NCBI RefSeq assembly: GCF_002289565.1
Contig: NZ_NTFY01000011.1
Location: 21,203 to 61,520 of the forward strand
Source: Rhodopirellula sp. SM50
Lineage (GTDB): Bacteria > Planctomycetota > Planctomycetia > Pirellulales > Pirellulaceae
Direction of reading: 5' to 3'
DNA: 40,318 nucleotides
Below are positions 26,253 to 35,535 of the stretch, piece after piece; the stretch's first letter is position 1, and every line of letters starts with the position of its first letter. Below the pieces are notes generated by a model, which was given only the letters and a program-made list of their open reading frames with translations, ran no database searches and was not told the origin of the DNA. A program made the position numbers and the translations under genes.

Positions 26253-29168
26253 ATGAACCCCAACATCGCTGCGTTGTTGAACCTGGTCGTCATGGATGCC
26301 ATTTTTCTGTGCATCGTGTTGGCCGTTTTCGGTTTGGTCGCCGGAACCAAACGCGCCGCCTTTGCGGTCATGAAACGCAACTTCGTCGGCTACTTCAGCA
26401 ATCCGACCGGCTATGTGTTTCTATGCATCTTCGTGTTCTTGACCTCGGTCGCGGCGTTTTGGCCGTACGAGTTTTTTAATCAAAACCTGGCAACGCTGGA
26501 TCAGCTGAATTACTGGTACCCGTTGATCATGCTGGTGTTCATTCCGGCGATCACGATGAGTATCTGGGCCGAAGAGCGGCGGGCGGGGACGGATGAGTTG
26601 TTGCTGACGTTGCCGGCTGACGATTTTGACATCGTGATCGGCAAGTACATGGCCGCCGCGGCGATCTTCACCGCGTCGCTGTTGTTCTCGCAGTTGAGCA
26701 CGTTTGTCACGCTGACGATTTTGACCGACGGCGGGTTGGATACTGGGCTGATCTTCACCACGTACATCGGGTACTGGTTCGTCGGGGTCACGATGATCGC
26801 GATCGGGATGGTCGCCTCGTTCTTGACCGGCAACCTGACCGTCGGATTTATCTTGGGCGCGTTGTTCAACGCACCGCTGGCGTTCGCTTCGCTGGCCGAC
26901 TCGGTCGTCGGTAGCGGCGAGGCAGTGTTCGGAATTAACTTTGCCGAACTGATCAAAGAAAGCGGCATCGCCCGGCCGTTCGATGATTTCGGTCGCGGCG
27001 TGATCAGCACGTCCTCGATGATCTACTTTGTCCTGGTTACCGTGGTCGCGCTCTACATGTGCATGGTGCTGATCGGTCGCCGCCACTGGACCGGCGGCAA
27101 GGACGGCAACACGATGGCGTATCACTACCTGGGGCGAATCATCGCCCTGTTGGTGGTCACCGCCAGCGCGGTCGTGTTGTTCCGCAACCGCGACATCATT
27201 CGCCACGACATGACCGAAGGCCAGGTCAGTTCACTGGCCCCGGCGACGACCAAGTTGATCAAGAACTTGGAATCCGATCGACCGATCAAGATCGACGCGT
27301 ACATCAGCAAAGACATTCCCGAAATGTACGCCCGGACTCGCTATGAGCTGGTCAACTTGCTGAAAGAGTTTCAGAGCGAAGCGGCCGCCAGCGGACGAAC
27401 GATCGAAGTCAATCTGTTTGATGAAATTGATTTGTTCAGCGACGAAGCCGCTGAGGCTGCCGATCGTTTCGGGATCGAGCCGGTCACGCGAATGGTTCGC
27501 GAGCAAGGTTCGTATCAGCAAAAACGAATCATCATGGGGGCCGCGTTCCGGGCCGGCCTGGAAAAGGTCGTCGTGCCGATTTTTGAGTACGGCATTCCGG
27601 TCGAGTATGAGTTGGTTCGGTCGATCAACACCGTTGCACGCGGCGAGCGCAAACGCGTCGGCATCGTCCGCACCGATGCCCAGTTGATGGGCGGCATGTC
27701 GATGGCCGGCATGCAAATGCGACCGATCGAAAAGCACCCGTTGGTCGACGAGTTGAGCAAGCAGTACGAGGTCGAAGAGGTCAGCCTGGAGGCTCCGATC
27801 AGTCCCGGCGTCTACGATGCCTTGTTCGTGGTTCAGCCCTCCTCGCTGGCGCCACCGCAGTTCGAACGATTGCTCGAGGCGATCAAGGCGGGCGTGCCCA
27901 CGGCGATCTTTGAAGACCCGCTTCCCTACGCCCGTCAAGACATCACGGCTACAGGCGAGCCCAAACAACAGCCCGGTGGCATGTTCGGCATGGGCGGCGG
28001 CGGGCAGCAGCCCAAGGGCGACATTCGCGAGTTGTGGGATATTTTGGAGCTGAAAAGCACAGGCTCGCCCGGCGTCCAGTATTACAACAGCGACATCGTT
28101 TGGCAGGATTATAATCCCTATCCGAACCTGGACATGAACGTCGATCCGTTCTGGGCGTTCATCGATGAAAATGCCCCCGGAGTCGAACCCGGTCAAGCGC
28201 TCAGTGCCGCCAGCCCGATCACCGATGGGCTGCGTCAGGTGTTGGCACTCTACGCCGGAACGATTCAGCCGGCCGACGGTGCGACGTTGACGCACACACC
28301 ATTGCTGGCCACCGGAACGGCCAGTGGGACACTGCCGGTCACCAAGTTGGTGCAGCTGATGCAGACCGGAATGGAAGGATTGTCCGGCGCCATCGAGGGT
28401 CCGTCGCCCAACCAGATCTTGGCGATGACGGTCGAAGGCAAAACGTCCGCCGCTGGTTCGTCGGCCGAGGGTGGTGACGAATCCGAAGGCGACGGTAAAT
28501 CGTCCGAGAATCCGATCCGCGCTGCCTACGTCGCCGACATCGATTTGATGTTGCCCGTGTTCCTGCAGATCCGTGCCGATCCGAATCAAGCGACCGATCT
28601 GCGATTCCAATTCCAAAACGTCACCTTCCTGCTCAACACGATCGATTGGTTGACCGGCGAGACGGACTTTATTGACGTCCGCAAACACGAACCCATCTTT
28701 GCCAGTCTGAAGATGATCGATGAGGTCAAGGAGACCGCCAGCATGGATGTCCGTGCCAAGCGAAAGGAGTTTCAACGGCAATCCGAAGAAGCGATTCGTG
28801 AGGCCGAGGAAGCCCGCGATGAGCAGCTCAAAGAGTTGCGTGAGGAAGTCGCCGAGCTGCAAAAGAAAAGCAAGGACGGCAGCATCCCCAGGCCGCTGAT
28901 CGATGCCAAGTCGATCGAGTTTCAGACGAAGTCCGAACGGTTGCAACGGGCGCTCGCGGTCAAACGCGAGAAGTTCGAACGCGAAGCCGAGCGGAACATC
29001 GCCAAGATTCAACGCGAGTCGGACCAACAGGTCACGGCGATCCAAAACAAAGTCAAAGCCTACGCGGTTGCGTTGCCCTGCATCCCGCCGCTGATCGTCG
29101 GCGTCGTCGTGTTTGCCTCGCGCCGATTGCGAGAACGCGAAAACATCAGCAAGTCGCGGCTGAAATAA
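26253..29168 (+). CDS. GldF-GldG fusion: ABC-2 permease with GldG-like extracytoplasmic subunit
   Basis: A 971-residue fusion. Residues 1-280 are a permease with six or more TMs, including FVGYFSNPTGYVFLCIFVFL and LIMLVFIPAITMSIWAEERR followed by GTDELLLTLP, characteristic of GldF/NosY-type permeases. After a TM at about 293-310 comes the GldG-like (ABC_transp_aux) domain, starting RNRDIIRHDMTEGQVSSLAPAT in pieces and including RPIKIDAYISKDIPE. Residues about 585-610 are Gly/Met/Gln-rich. A long charged coiled coil (about 825-940) leads to a last TM (ALPCIPPLIVGVVVFA). In many bacteria the two halves are separate genes. The DUF4340 gene follows after about 86 bp. Confidence 0.85.
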   Translation: MNPNIAALLNLVVMDAIFLCIVLAVFGLVAGTKRAAFAVMKRNFVGYFSNPTGYVFLCIFVFLTSVAAFWPYEFFNQNLATLDQLNYWYPLIMLVFIPAITMSIWAEERRAGTDELLLTLPADDFDIVIGKYMAAAAIFTASLLFSQLSTFVTLTILTDGGLDTGLIFTTYIGYWFVGVTMIAIGMVASFLTGNLTVGFILGALFNAPLAFASLADSVVGSGEAVFGINFAELIKESGIARPFDDFGRGVISTSSMIYFVLVTVVALYMCMVLIGRRHWTGGKDGNTMAYHYLGRIIALLVVTASAVVLFRNRDIIRHDMTEGQVSSLAPATTKLIKNLESDRPIKIDAYISKDIPEMYARTRYELVNLLKEFQSEAAASGRTIEVNLFDEIDLFSDEAAEAADRFGIEPVTRMVREQGSYQQKRIIMGAAFRAGLEKVVVPIFEYGIPVEYELVRSINTVARGERKRVGIVRTDAQLMGGMSMAGMQMRPIEKHPLVDELSKQYEVEEVSLEAPISPGVYDALFVVQPSSLAPPQFERLLEAIKAGVPTAIFEDPLPYARQDITATGEPKQQPGGMFGMGGGGQQPKGDIRELWDILELKSTGSPGVQYYNSDIVWQDYNPYPNLDMNVDPFWAFIDENAPGVEPGQALSAASPITDGLRQVLALYAGTIQPADGATLTHTPLLATGTASGTLPVTKLVQLMQTGMEGLSGAIEGPSPNQILAMTVEGKTSAAGSSAEGGDESEGDGKSSENPIRAAYVADIDLMLPVFLQIRADPNQATDLRFQFQNVTFLLNTIDWLTGETDFIDVRKHEPIFASLKMIDEVKETASMDVRAKRKEFQRQSEEAIREAEEARDEQLKELREEVAELQKKSKDGSIPRPLIDAKSIEFQTKSERLQRALAVKREKFEREAERNIAKIQRESDQQVTAIQNKVKAYAVALPCIPPLIVGVVVFASRRLRERENISKSRLK

Positions 29169-29254
29169 TTTGATCCCAGCGTCGCGGTCTTTTTCGGCCG
29201 CACGCACTCACCTTTCCATAAAACGTCAACAAGTTCGTTACGAGAGATTTGACG

Positions 29255-31336
29255 GTGAACGAAACACAAAAGACCGGAATTTTCTGGGGCGTCGCTGTCG
29301 TGGTGGCACTGATCGCTGCGATCGTCTCCTGGCCCTCGTCCAATAACGACGACGGGGGGAACATCGGCAGCGTGATCGGCACTCCGCTGTTTTCCGAGTT
29401 CAAAGATCCGCTGACCGCAGCCAGCTTGAAGATCGTCACCTTCAACGAAGCCCAAGGTGAACTCAAGAATTTCGAAGTCCGAAAGGACGCCGAGTCTGGA
29501 CTGTGGACGATTCCGTCCAAGGGCGGCTACCCGGCCGATGCCATCGAGCAGATGCGTGACGCCGCCAATGCCCTGGTCGGTCTGGACGTCTTGGACGTGC
29601 CCACCGACAACCCCGAAGATCACGCCGGGATGGGAGTGGTGGAACCGAAGCTGGAAGATTTGGAGCCGGGTGACGAAGGCGTCGGACGACTGGTCACGTT
29701 CAAAGACAGTTCGCAAAAGGTGCTGGCCTCGTTGGTCGTCGGCAACGAAGTCAAAGGCCAGGAGGGTCAGGTCTACGTTCGCAAGCCGGGGCAAGATCCG
29801 GTCTATGTGGTCAAGCTGGACGACACGCCGCTATCGACCGAATTTCAAGAGTGGATCGAAGAAGACTTGCTGCAGCTGAGCAGCATCGACATCGAGAACG
29901 TCGAACTGAAGGACTACAACGCTTCGTTGGGTCTGCAAGGCGTTTCGTTGACGAAAAACTATGACGTCGAATTGGCCAAGGACAACACGACTTGGTCGCT
30001 GACGGCGCTGAAGGAATACGACAAGACCAATCCGCTGGCCGAGCCGACCCTGGTTCCGGTTGAACCAGACAAAGAGCTGAACTCGCAAAAGTTAAACGAC
30101 CTCGCCAACGCGCTGGACGATTTGAAATTCGTCGACGTCAATCGCAAGCCCGAAGGCATCAGCGCCAACCTGAAAGCTGACAAAGACTTTGCCGCCGATC
30201 AAGAAGCCGCCACGCAGCTCGCCGGGCGAGGTTTCATCCCGGTGCCGTTGGGTCCCAACCGCGAAATCGAAATCCTGTCCGCCAACGGAGAACTGACGGC
30301 GACGACCAAAGAAGGCGTCAAGTACATCTTGCGGTTCGGCAACATCAGCGGAATCGCCGACGATGACAAGGGCGGTGACGAAGATGACGCCTCAGCGACT
30401 GGCGAGAACGATAGCACCGGCGGCGTCAATCGTTACTTGATGGTCAGCACGGTCGTCGACGAATCGAAGTTCCCCGTGCCAGAACTGAAGCCGATCCCCC
30501 AAACGCTCGAAGAATTGGACGCGCTCGACAACCCCGCCCCGCCGACGGAAGAACCGTTGCCGACGGAACTGAACCCCGCCGAAGAGCCTGCCTCGGCGAC
30601 GCCGGAAATGAAAGAAGGTGAATCGGAAGCCGAGGCGGACCCCGCAGCGACCGAAGACGCAGCCACCCCGAAGGAAGACGGCGAGAAGAAAGGCGAAGAG
30701 AAGGACGGCAACGAGAACGAAGAAGCTGAAACGGAAAAGGCTGTCGAGGAAGTGACCGCTGAGAAAGACGGCGAAGCCGAATCAAGCGAGCCAGCTGAAT
30801 CGGCCGACGCTGATGCAACCGACCCCGATGGCGGCACAGAGCCCGCCAGCGGCGAGACCGATTCCAACGGCGAAGGCGAATCGACCACGGTCGGTGAAGC
30901 CCAGGAAGAAGTCGACGAGCAGGCGTCTGATGAATCGCCTGCGGCAGACGACGAAGAGGCGGCGAGTGAATCTGCCGATAGCCAAGCCGCGGAAACGACG
31001 GCGCCCGCCGAAAAGCCGGAGCCGGCTTCCAGCGATGTCGAAGAAACTGAAGAGGAGAAGCTGGAGCGGTTGGCCGCGGTGCAAGAAAAGATCACCAAGG
31101 AAAACGAACGCAAACTGGAAGAGCGAAAGGAGAACCTGCAGCAGGCTCGACTGACCAGTCAGGCTCTCAACGCGCGGTTCGCCGACTGGTACTACGTGAT
31201 CCCCGAAGCAACCTATTCGAAGCTGCGGATCAGCCGCGAAGAGTTGTTCGACACCTCGGGGCAGTCGTCGCCCAATCCGGCCGCCATGCCGCCGGGAATG
31301 CAGAACATGCAGTTCCCCGGGTTTCCAGGGAATTAG
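29255..31336 (+). CDS. DUF4340-domain membrane-anchored protein
   Basis: A 693-residue protein. One N-terminal TM (IFWGVAVVVALIAAIVSW) anchors it, and residues 30-400 are DUF4340 repeats with LKIVTFNEAQGELKNFEVRK, SGLWTIPSKGGYPADA and VVGNEVKGQEGQVYVRKPG. The next 230 residues are a Glu/Ala/Ser/Thr/Pro low-complexity region, acidic and probably extended, and the end is Pro/Met/Gly-rich (PAAMPPGMQNMQFPG). DUF4340 proteins regularly accompany GldA/GldFG systems. GTG 29255 is chosen because a GAGAG is 8 bases upstream; TTG 29249 would be too close. Role unknown beyond membership of this complex. Confidence 0.8.
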   Translation: MNETQKTGIFWGVAVVVALIAAIVSWPSSNNDDGGNIGSVIGTPLFSEFKDPLTAASLKIVTFNEAQGELKNFEVRKDAESGLWTIPSKGGYPADAIEQMRDAANALVGLDVLDVPTDNPEDHAGMGVVEPKLEDLEPGDEGVGRLVTFKDSSQKVLASLVVGNEVKGQEGQVYVRKPGQDPVYVVKLDDTPLSTEFQEWIEEDLLQLSSIDIENVELKDYNASLGLQGVSLTKNYDVELAKDNTTWSLTALKEYDKTNPLAEPTLVPVEPDKELNSQKLNDLANALDDLKFVDVNRKPEGISANLKADKDFAADQEAATQLAGRGFIPVPLGPNREIEILSANGELTATTKEGVKYILRFGNISGIADDDKGGDEDDASATGENDSTGGVNRYLMVSTVVDESKFPVPELKPIPQTLEELDALDNPAPPTEEPLPTELNPAEEPASATPEMKEGESEAEADPAATEDAATPKEDGEKKGEEKDGNENEEAETEKAVEEVTAEKDGEAESSEPAESADADATDPDGGTEPASGETDSNGEGESTTVGEAQEEVDEQASDESPAADDEEAASESADSQAAETTAPAEKPEPASSDVEETEEEKLERLAAVQEKITKENERKLEERKENLQQARLTSQALNARFADWYYVIPEATYSKLRISREELFDTSGQSSPNPAAMPPGMQNMQFPGFPGN

Positions 31337-31358
31337 CAACGGTCGGTTAATTAGTGGG

Positions 31359-31440
31359 GTAGTGGACGAGGTTACGAGTCCCGGCGCGAGGGACTCGTAA
31401 CCTCGTCCACTACGAAATCCGACAATGATTGATCGTGCGA
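31359..31440. repeat. Family D repeat, copy downstream of the superoxide dismutase gene
   Basis: GTAGTGGACGAGGT and ACCTCGTCCACTAC are the outer arms of a near-perfect inverted repeat at 31359-31413, continued to about 31440 by a segment shared with 32450-32530 (CCGACA...TTGATCGTGCG). Confidence 0.85.
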
Positions 31441-31524
31441 TGTTTAGTGATTGCGGTAGCGAAACTCGCCAGAGGCTTGTCGGTCCGACGAGCCGCTGCG
31501 GCGCTGGCCGGATTGCATAGGACA

Positions 31525-31555
31525 AATAGGACCTATAAGTCAAGTAGGTCCTATT
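31525..31555. terminator. Perfect 11-bp hairpin between convergent genes
   Basis: AATAGGACCTA (31525-31535) and TAGGTCCTATT (31545-31555) pair across nine bases between the DUF4340 gene and the dismutase gene. It could end transcription from both sides, but there is no T-run, so a dispersed repeat is also possible. Confidence 0.4.
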
Positions 31556-31596
31556 CGTCTGCTTTCTCCCCTATCCCACTCGTTTTCCGCTAGCGA

Positions 31597-32220
<624 letters not shown>

Positions 32221-32449
32221 AGCGAGCTTTCTCCGAGTAGAGGGTGGTTTGTTCAGTGATTCGTCTCGCGTTGATTTCATCCCACACTTGGGGGCGAGAC
32301 CTCTCTCCAAAACGATAACGACCGTGGCAACCGTGCGCAAGAGGGTCGCGGCGGTCGACGGACCAGCGACGGATGATTTGCGAGCGCGCTGGGGGCTGGG
32401 CTTTAGCCGATTTTCGGGCGAGGCCCGCAGGGCCGGGATCGCCGCAGGC

Positions 32450-32530
32450 GTAGTGGACGAGGTGACGAGTCCGATCGCGAGGGACTCGTCACCTCGTCCA
32501 CTACGAAAACCGACACTTATTGATCGTGCG
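32450..32530. repeat. Family D repeat, copy upstream of the superoxide dismutase gene
   Basis: The same orientation as 31359-31440 and about 80 bp long. It lies between the dismutase start and the end of the peroxidase gene. The rest of 32221-32449 shows no gene; degenerate TTTAGCC/GGGC-rich stretches precede the repeat. Confidence 0.85.
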
Positions 32531-32551
32531 TTACTAAGTGGACAGCGTCTC

Positions 32552-33130
32552 TTAAAGCTGGCCTTCGATCGCTTTGACCAACTCGGCGTCGCTGGGCTTG
32601 GTGCGGGGGGCGAAGCGGTGGATCAAGTTACCTTCGCGGTCGATCAAGAATTTTTCAAAGTTCCAACTCACGTTTCCTTTCCCGGCCGGTTTGACGTCCT
32701 TGCTGGTCAGGTACTTGTACAGCGGCGTGGCGTCGTCGCCGTTGACATTGATCTTGCTGAACATGGGAAAGGACACGTTGTAGCGTGAGTTGCAGAACTG
32801 CTTGATTTCTGCCTCGGTGCCTGGCTCTTGGCTGCCGAATTGGTTGCACGGAAACCCAAGCACGACGAAGCCTTTTTCTTTGTACTTGCCATACAGCTCT
32901 TCCAGGCCCGCATATTGTGGCGTCAAGCCACACTGGCTGGCGGTGTTGACGATCAGGACGACGTTTCCTTCGTAATCTTCCAAGTCGACTTGTTTGCCGT
33001 CGATATCCTTCATTTTGAAATCGAGGGCGCATTCGTGGTCGTGTTTGTGTTCGCCGCTGGCGGCTTTGTCGGCGTGGGACATGGCGGTCAGGGCTCCGAG
33101 GCAGAGGACGGCAGAGAGGATCAGTCGCAT
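32552..33130 (-). CDS. Exported glutathione-peroxidase-family enzyme
   Basis: A 192-residue member of the GPx family. Cys67 ([12 protein letters not shown]) is the peroxidatic residue, Gln97 and Trp156-Asn157 ([14 protein letters not shown]) complete the tetrad, and Cys95 in FPCNQF is the resolving position in thioredoxin-dependent enzymes. So thioredoxin is a more likely electron donor than glutathione. The N-terminus is a signal peptide ([18 protein letters not shown]) followed by a His/Cys cluster (EHKHDHEC), which could bind metal. It is predicted periplasmic. It precedes the dismutase gene on the same strand with a repeat between them. Confidence 0.9.
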   Translation of the reverse strand: MRLILSAVLCLGALTAMSHADKAASGEHKHDHECALDFKMKDIDGKQVDLEDYEGNVVLIVNTASQCGLTPQYAGLEELYGKYKEKGFVVLGFPCNQFGSQEPGTEAEIKQFCNSRYNVSFPMFSKINVNGDDATPLYKYLTSKDVKPAGKGNVSWNFEKFLIDREGNLIHRFAPRTKPSDAELVKAIEGQL

Positions 33131-33252
33131 GGGGAACTCGCGTTGAGGTGGGGAGGGAAACTTAGTGGATTGTTACAGATCGGCCAGAAAGTCAAGGTGA
33201 GCGGCGAAAGGGGGGCGGGATTCGTTGGTGTGCAGGCTTTAGCCCGGATATT

Positions 33253-33647
33253 GCTAAGTTAACATGAATGGGGGGCCCGGACGCTGGCGCGAACCGGCTG
33301 ATATCAAACGAATATCAGCCGTTTGGCGCGAGCCTACGGGCCCTCATCTGAAGAAACGACGCTTAACTTAGCGGTATTGGGCTTTAGCCACCAACGGCGG
33401 GGAGGCGGCTGAAGCCTGGACACCAACGGCGGGGAGGCGGCTAAAGCCCAATACCGCTAAGTTAATATGAATGGGGGGGCCCGGACGCTGGCGCGAACCG
33501 GCTGATATCAAACGAATATCAGCCGTTTGGCGCGAGCCTACGGGCCCCCACCTGAGGAAACGACGCTTAACTTAGCGGTATTGGGCTAAAGCCTGGACAC
33601 CAACGGTGGGGAGGCGGCTAAAGCCTGGACACCAACGGTGGACGCGT
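33253..33647. repeat. Compound repeat block: two long copies plus tandem short units
   Basis: Two near-identical units of about 131 bp (33253-33383 and 33456-33587) begin GCTAAGTTAA and end CTTAGCGGTATTGGGCT. Each holds a family C palindrome (33273-33343 and 33477-33547) bounded by GGGCCC. Between and after them are short units of about 30 bp with CACCAACGG and GGAGGCGGCT. The whole region 33131-33830 has no gene. Outward-facing GGTATTGGGCT segments make a larger inverted arrangement around 33366-33460. Confidence 0.85.
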
Positions 33648-33830
33648 CTTTTCGCACAATTTTTGACTTCTGCGTGGAGTATAGCGGGGGTGCTAGTGGC
33701 GACGGGGGGCCGCGGGGATTACGTTTGGCATTCGGTCATTTAACGCCGTAATTGCTTGACTTGGCTGGCCGATAGTGGCAGCATCTCGACCGCCTTCCAA
33801 TTCTCTCCTCCCCCCGTATAGATATTGACG
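33648..33830. other. Leader of the MFS gene
   Basis: About 180 bp of ordinary sequence. TTGACT near 33756 resembles a -35 box but no matching -10 was found. Confidence 0.35.
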
Positions 33831-35351
33831 ATGGAAAACCGGAAAAAGCTTCTCACCGCAGGGTTTCTGACCCTGATTGCCGCAGGGATCGGATTTGCAG
33901 TCCGGGCGGGGCTGTTGGATGTTTGGTCAAAGCAGTACGGGTTCACGATGACCGAGCTCGGCCAGATCACCGGTGGGGGGTTGCTGGGGTTTGGTCTGGT
34001 GATTTTGTTCGCGGGCTTGCTGGTCGATTTTGTCGGCTACAAGACGCTGTTGGTCATCGCGATGGCTTGTCACCTGATCTCAGCGATCATGCTGTTTTCG
34101 GCGACGCCGGTGTTTAATGCGGCGGGCAAGGACGCGGTCTACAACATCTTGTTCTGGTCGGCATTCATTTTTGCGGTCGGCAACGGCATTTGCGAGGCGG
34201 TCATCAACCCGCTGACCGCGGCGATTTATCCGGAGCAGAAGACGCACTACTTGAACATCCTGCACGCCGGATGGCCGGCCGGACTCGTGCTCGGGGGCCT
34301 GATCGTGTTCCTCAAAGGCAGCGTGGGGTGGGAAATCCTGTTGGCGACGTATTTGATTCCCGTCGCGATGTACGGCTTCATCTCCGTCAAGGAGCCGTTT
34401 CCGCAGACCGATGCCCAACAGGGTTCGATTTCCTACGGCGGGATGTTCGCCAAGTTGATCGGTCCGTTCTTTGTGATTCTGTTGATCGCCCACGCCTGTG
34501 TCGGGTACGTGGAATTGGGGACCGACAGTTGGATCAACAAGATCACCGGTGGGATTCTCAAGAGTGCCTTCCTGGGGACGACGCTGTTCATTTACACGTC
34601 CTTGTTGATGACCGGGCTGCGTTTCTTTGCCGGGCCGATCGTGCACAAGATCTCGTCGTTGGGATTGCTGCTGATCAGCGCCTGTACCGGTGCCGTTGGA
34701 CTTTATCTGATCAGCATCGGCGACAGCGTGCCGTTCATGTTCTTCGCCGCCACGGTTTACGCGTTGGGCAAGACGTTCTTGTGGCCCACGATGTTGGGTG
34801 TGGTTGGCGAGCGGTTCCCGCAAAGTGCGACCGTCGCGATGGCCCTGATGGGATTTGTCGGGATGACGTCGGCCGGTTTGCTCGGCGGTCCGGGGATCGG
34901 CTACAAGCAGGATTACTTTGCATCGCAGTACATCCAAGAACAGGCACCGGAAACGTTCCAGCGCGTCAAAGCGCCCAACGAAAACCAGTTCTTGGTGTTC
35001 CCTCCGATCACCGGGATCGACGGTGCCAAGGCGGGGATGCTGGCCGACAATGGCGAGTCGATCGTGTCGGACGTCGAGATCGCCGGCGATCGCATCGACG
35101 AAGAAGAGTTCAAAGGGTTGCGGGCGCAATACAAATGGTGGCAAGAGAACAAAGAATACGCGTCGGTTGATGCCGAGCCGGTCGCCAAAGCGACGCTGCA
35201 CGGGAGCCGGATGGCGATTCGAGTGACGGCCTTAGTCCCAGCGACGATGGCGGTTCTGTATTTGATCTTGTTGTTCGGATTCAAGGCACCCAAGCAGGTG
35301 CCGCCGGAGAAAGCCGAGGAGATCGCCCAGACGGGTCCTGCCGAGTATTGA
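33831..35351 (+). CDS. MFS transporter with a hydrophilic insert before the last helix
   Basis: A 506-residue major facilitator superfamily protein with 11 to 12 TMs: TM1 LLTAGFLTLIAAGIGFAV, the loop motif LLVDFVGYKTLL that resembles motif A, and similar segments throughout the second half (FMFFAATVYALGKTFLWP, ATVAMALMGFVGM). Between the last two TMs, residues about 360-445 form a soluble stretch (YFASQYIQEQAPETFQRVK, ADNGESIVSDVEIAGDR) absent from classical members. The end is charged (PEKAEEIAQTGP). Sugar transport is the most common role of similar planctomycete proteins, but I cannot assign a substrate. ATG 33831 is preferred to TTG 33825. A strong terminator follows. Confidence 0.85.
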   Translation: MENRKKLLTAGFLTLIAAGIGFAVRAGLLDVWSKQYGFTMTELGQITGGGLLGFGLVILFAGLLVDFVGYKTLLVIAMACHLISAIMLFSATPVFNAAGKDAVYNILFWSAFIFAVGNGICEAVINPLTAAIYPEQKTHYLNILHAGWPAGLVLGGLIVFLKGSVGWEILLATYLIPVAMYGFISVKEPFPQTDAQQGSISYGGMFAKLIGPFFVILLIAHACVGYVELGTDSWINKITGGILKSAFLGTTLFIYTSLLMTGLRFFAGPIVHKISSLGLLLISACTGAVGLYLISIGDSVPFMFFAATVYALGKTFLWPTMLGVVGERFPQSATVAMALMGFVGMTSAGLLGGPGIGYKQDYFASQYIQEQAPETFQRVKAPNENQFLVFPPITGIDGAKAGMLADNGESIVSDVEIAGDRIDEEEFKGLRAQYKWWQENKEYASVDAEPVAKATLHGSRMAIRVTALVPATMAVLYLILLFGFKAPKQVPPEKAEEIAQTGPAEY

Positions 35352-35382
35352 TCCGGTCGACCGGACTTTAGAAATCGCGTTC

Positions 35383-35418
35383 AACGCCCCGATTCCAGCT
35401 GGATTCGGGGCGTTTTTT
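35383..35418 (+). terminator. Rho-independent terminator of the MFS gene
   Basis: AACGCCCCGA and TCGGGGCGTT form a 10-bp stem, with an inner palindrome CCAGCTGG in the loop, followed by a T-run (TTTTTT). It is 30 bases after the stop. Confidence 0.85.
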
Positions 35419-35449
35419 GTTGGATTTTTACCAGCCGCCCTGGGGCCCC

Positions 35450-35478
35450 TAAGCAATTCGGTCGCCACAGTTTAGAAT
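35450..35478 (+). promoter_or_regulatory. Possible aspS promoter
   Basis: TAGAAT at 35473-35478 resembles a -10 box; the -35 position (TAAGCA at 35450-35455) is weak. It lies about 58 bases before the start. Confidence 0.25.
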
Positions 35479-35535
35479 CCGCCCCCATCGGCAGTTTTGA
35501 TCCCCTTTCCCTTCCCCCCGAATTAGTCAAGATCC

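Noticed and set aside
26081..26479. Frame encoding TGWKPIPRM repeats
   Set aside because: It is a translation of the family B repeat array and overlaps the true start of the permease.
27231..29207. Long open frame (658 codons) on the minus strand
   Set aside because: Antisense to the GldF-GldG fusion; composition is that of a shadow frame.
34080..35201. 373-codon minus-strand frame
   Set aside because: Antisense to the MFS transporter, with Arg/His/Gln-rich shadow composition.
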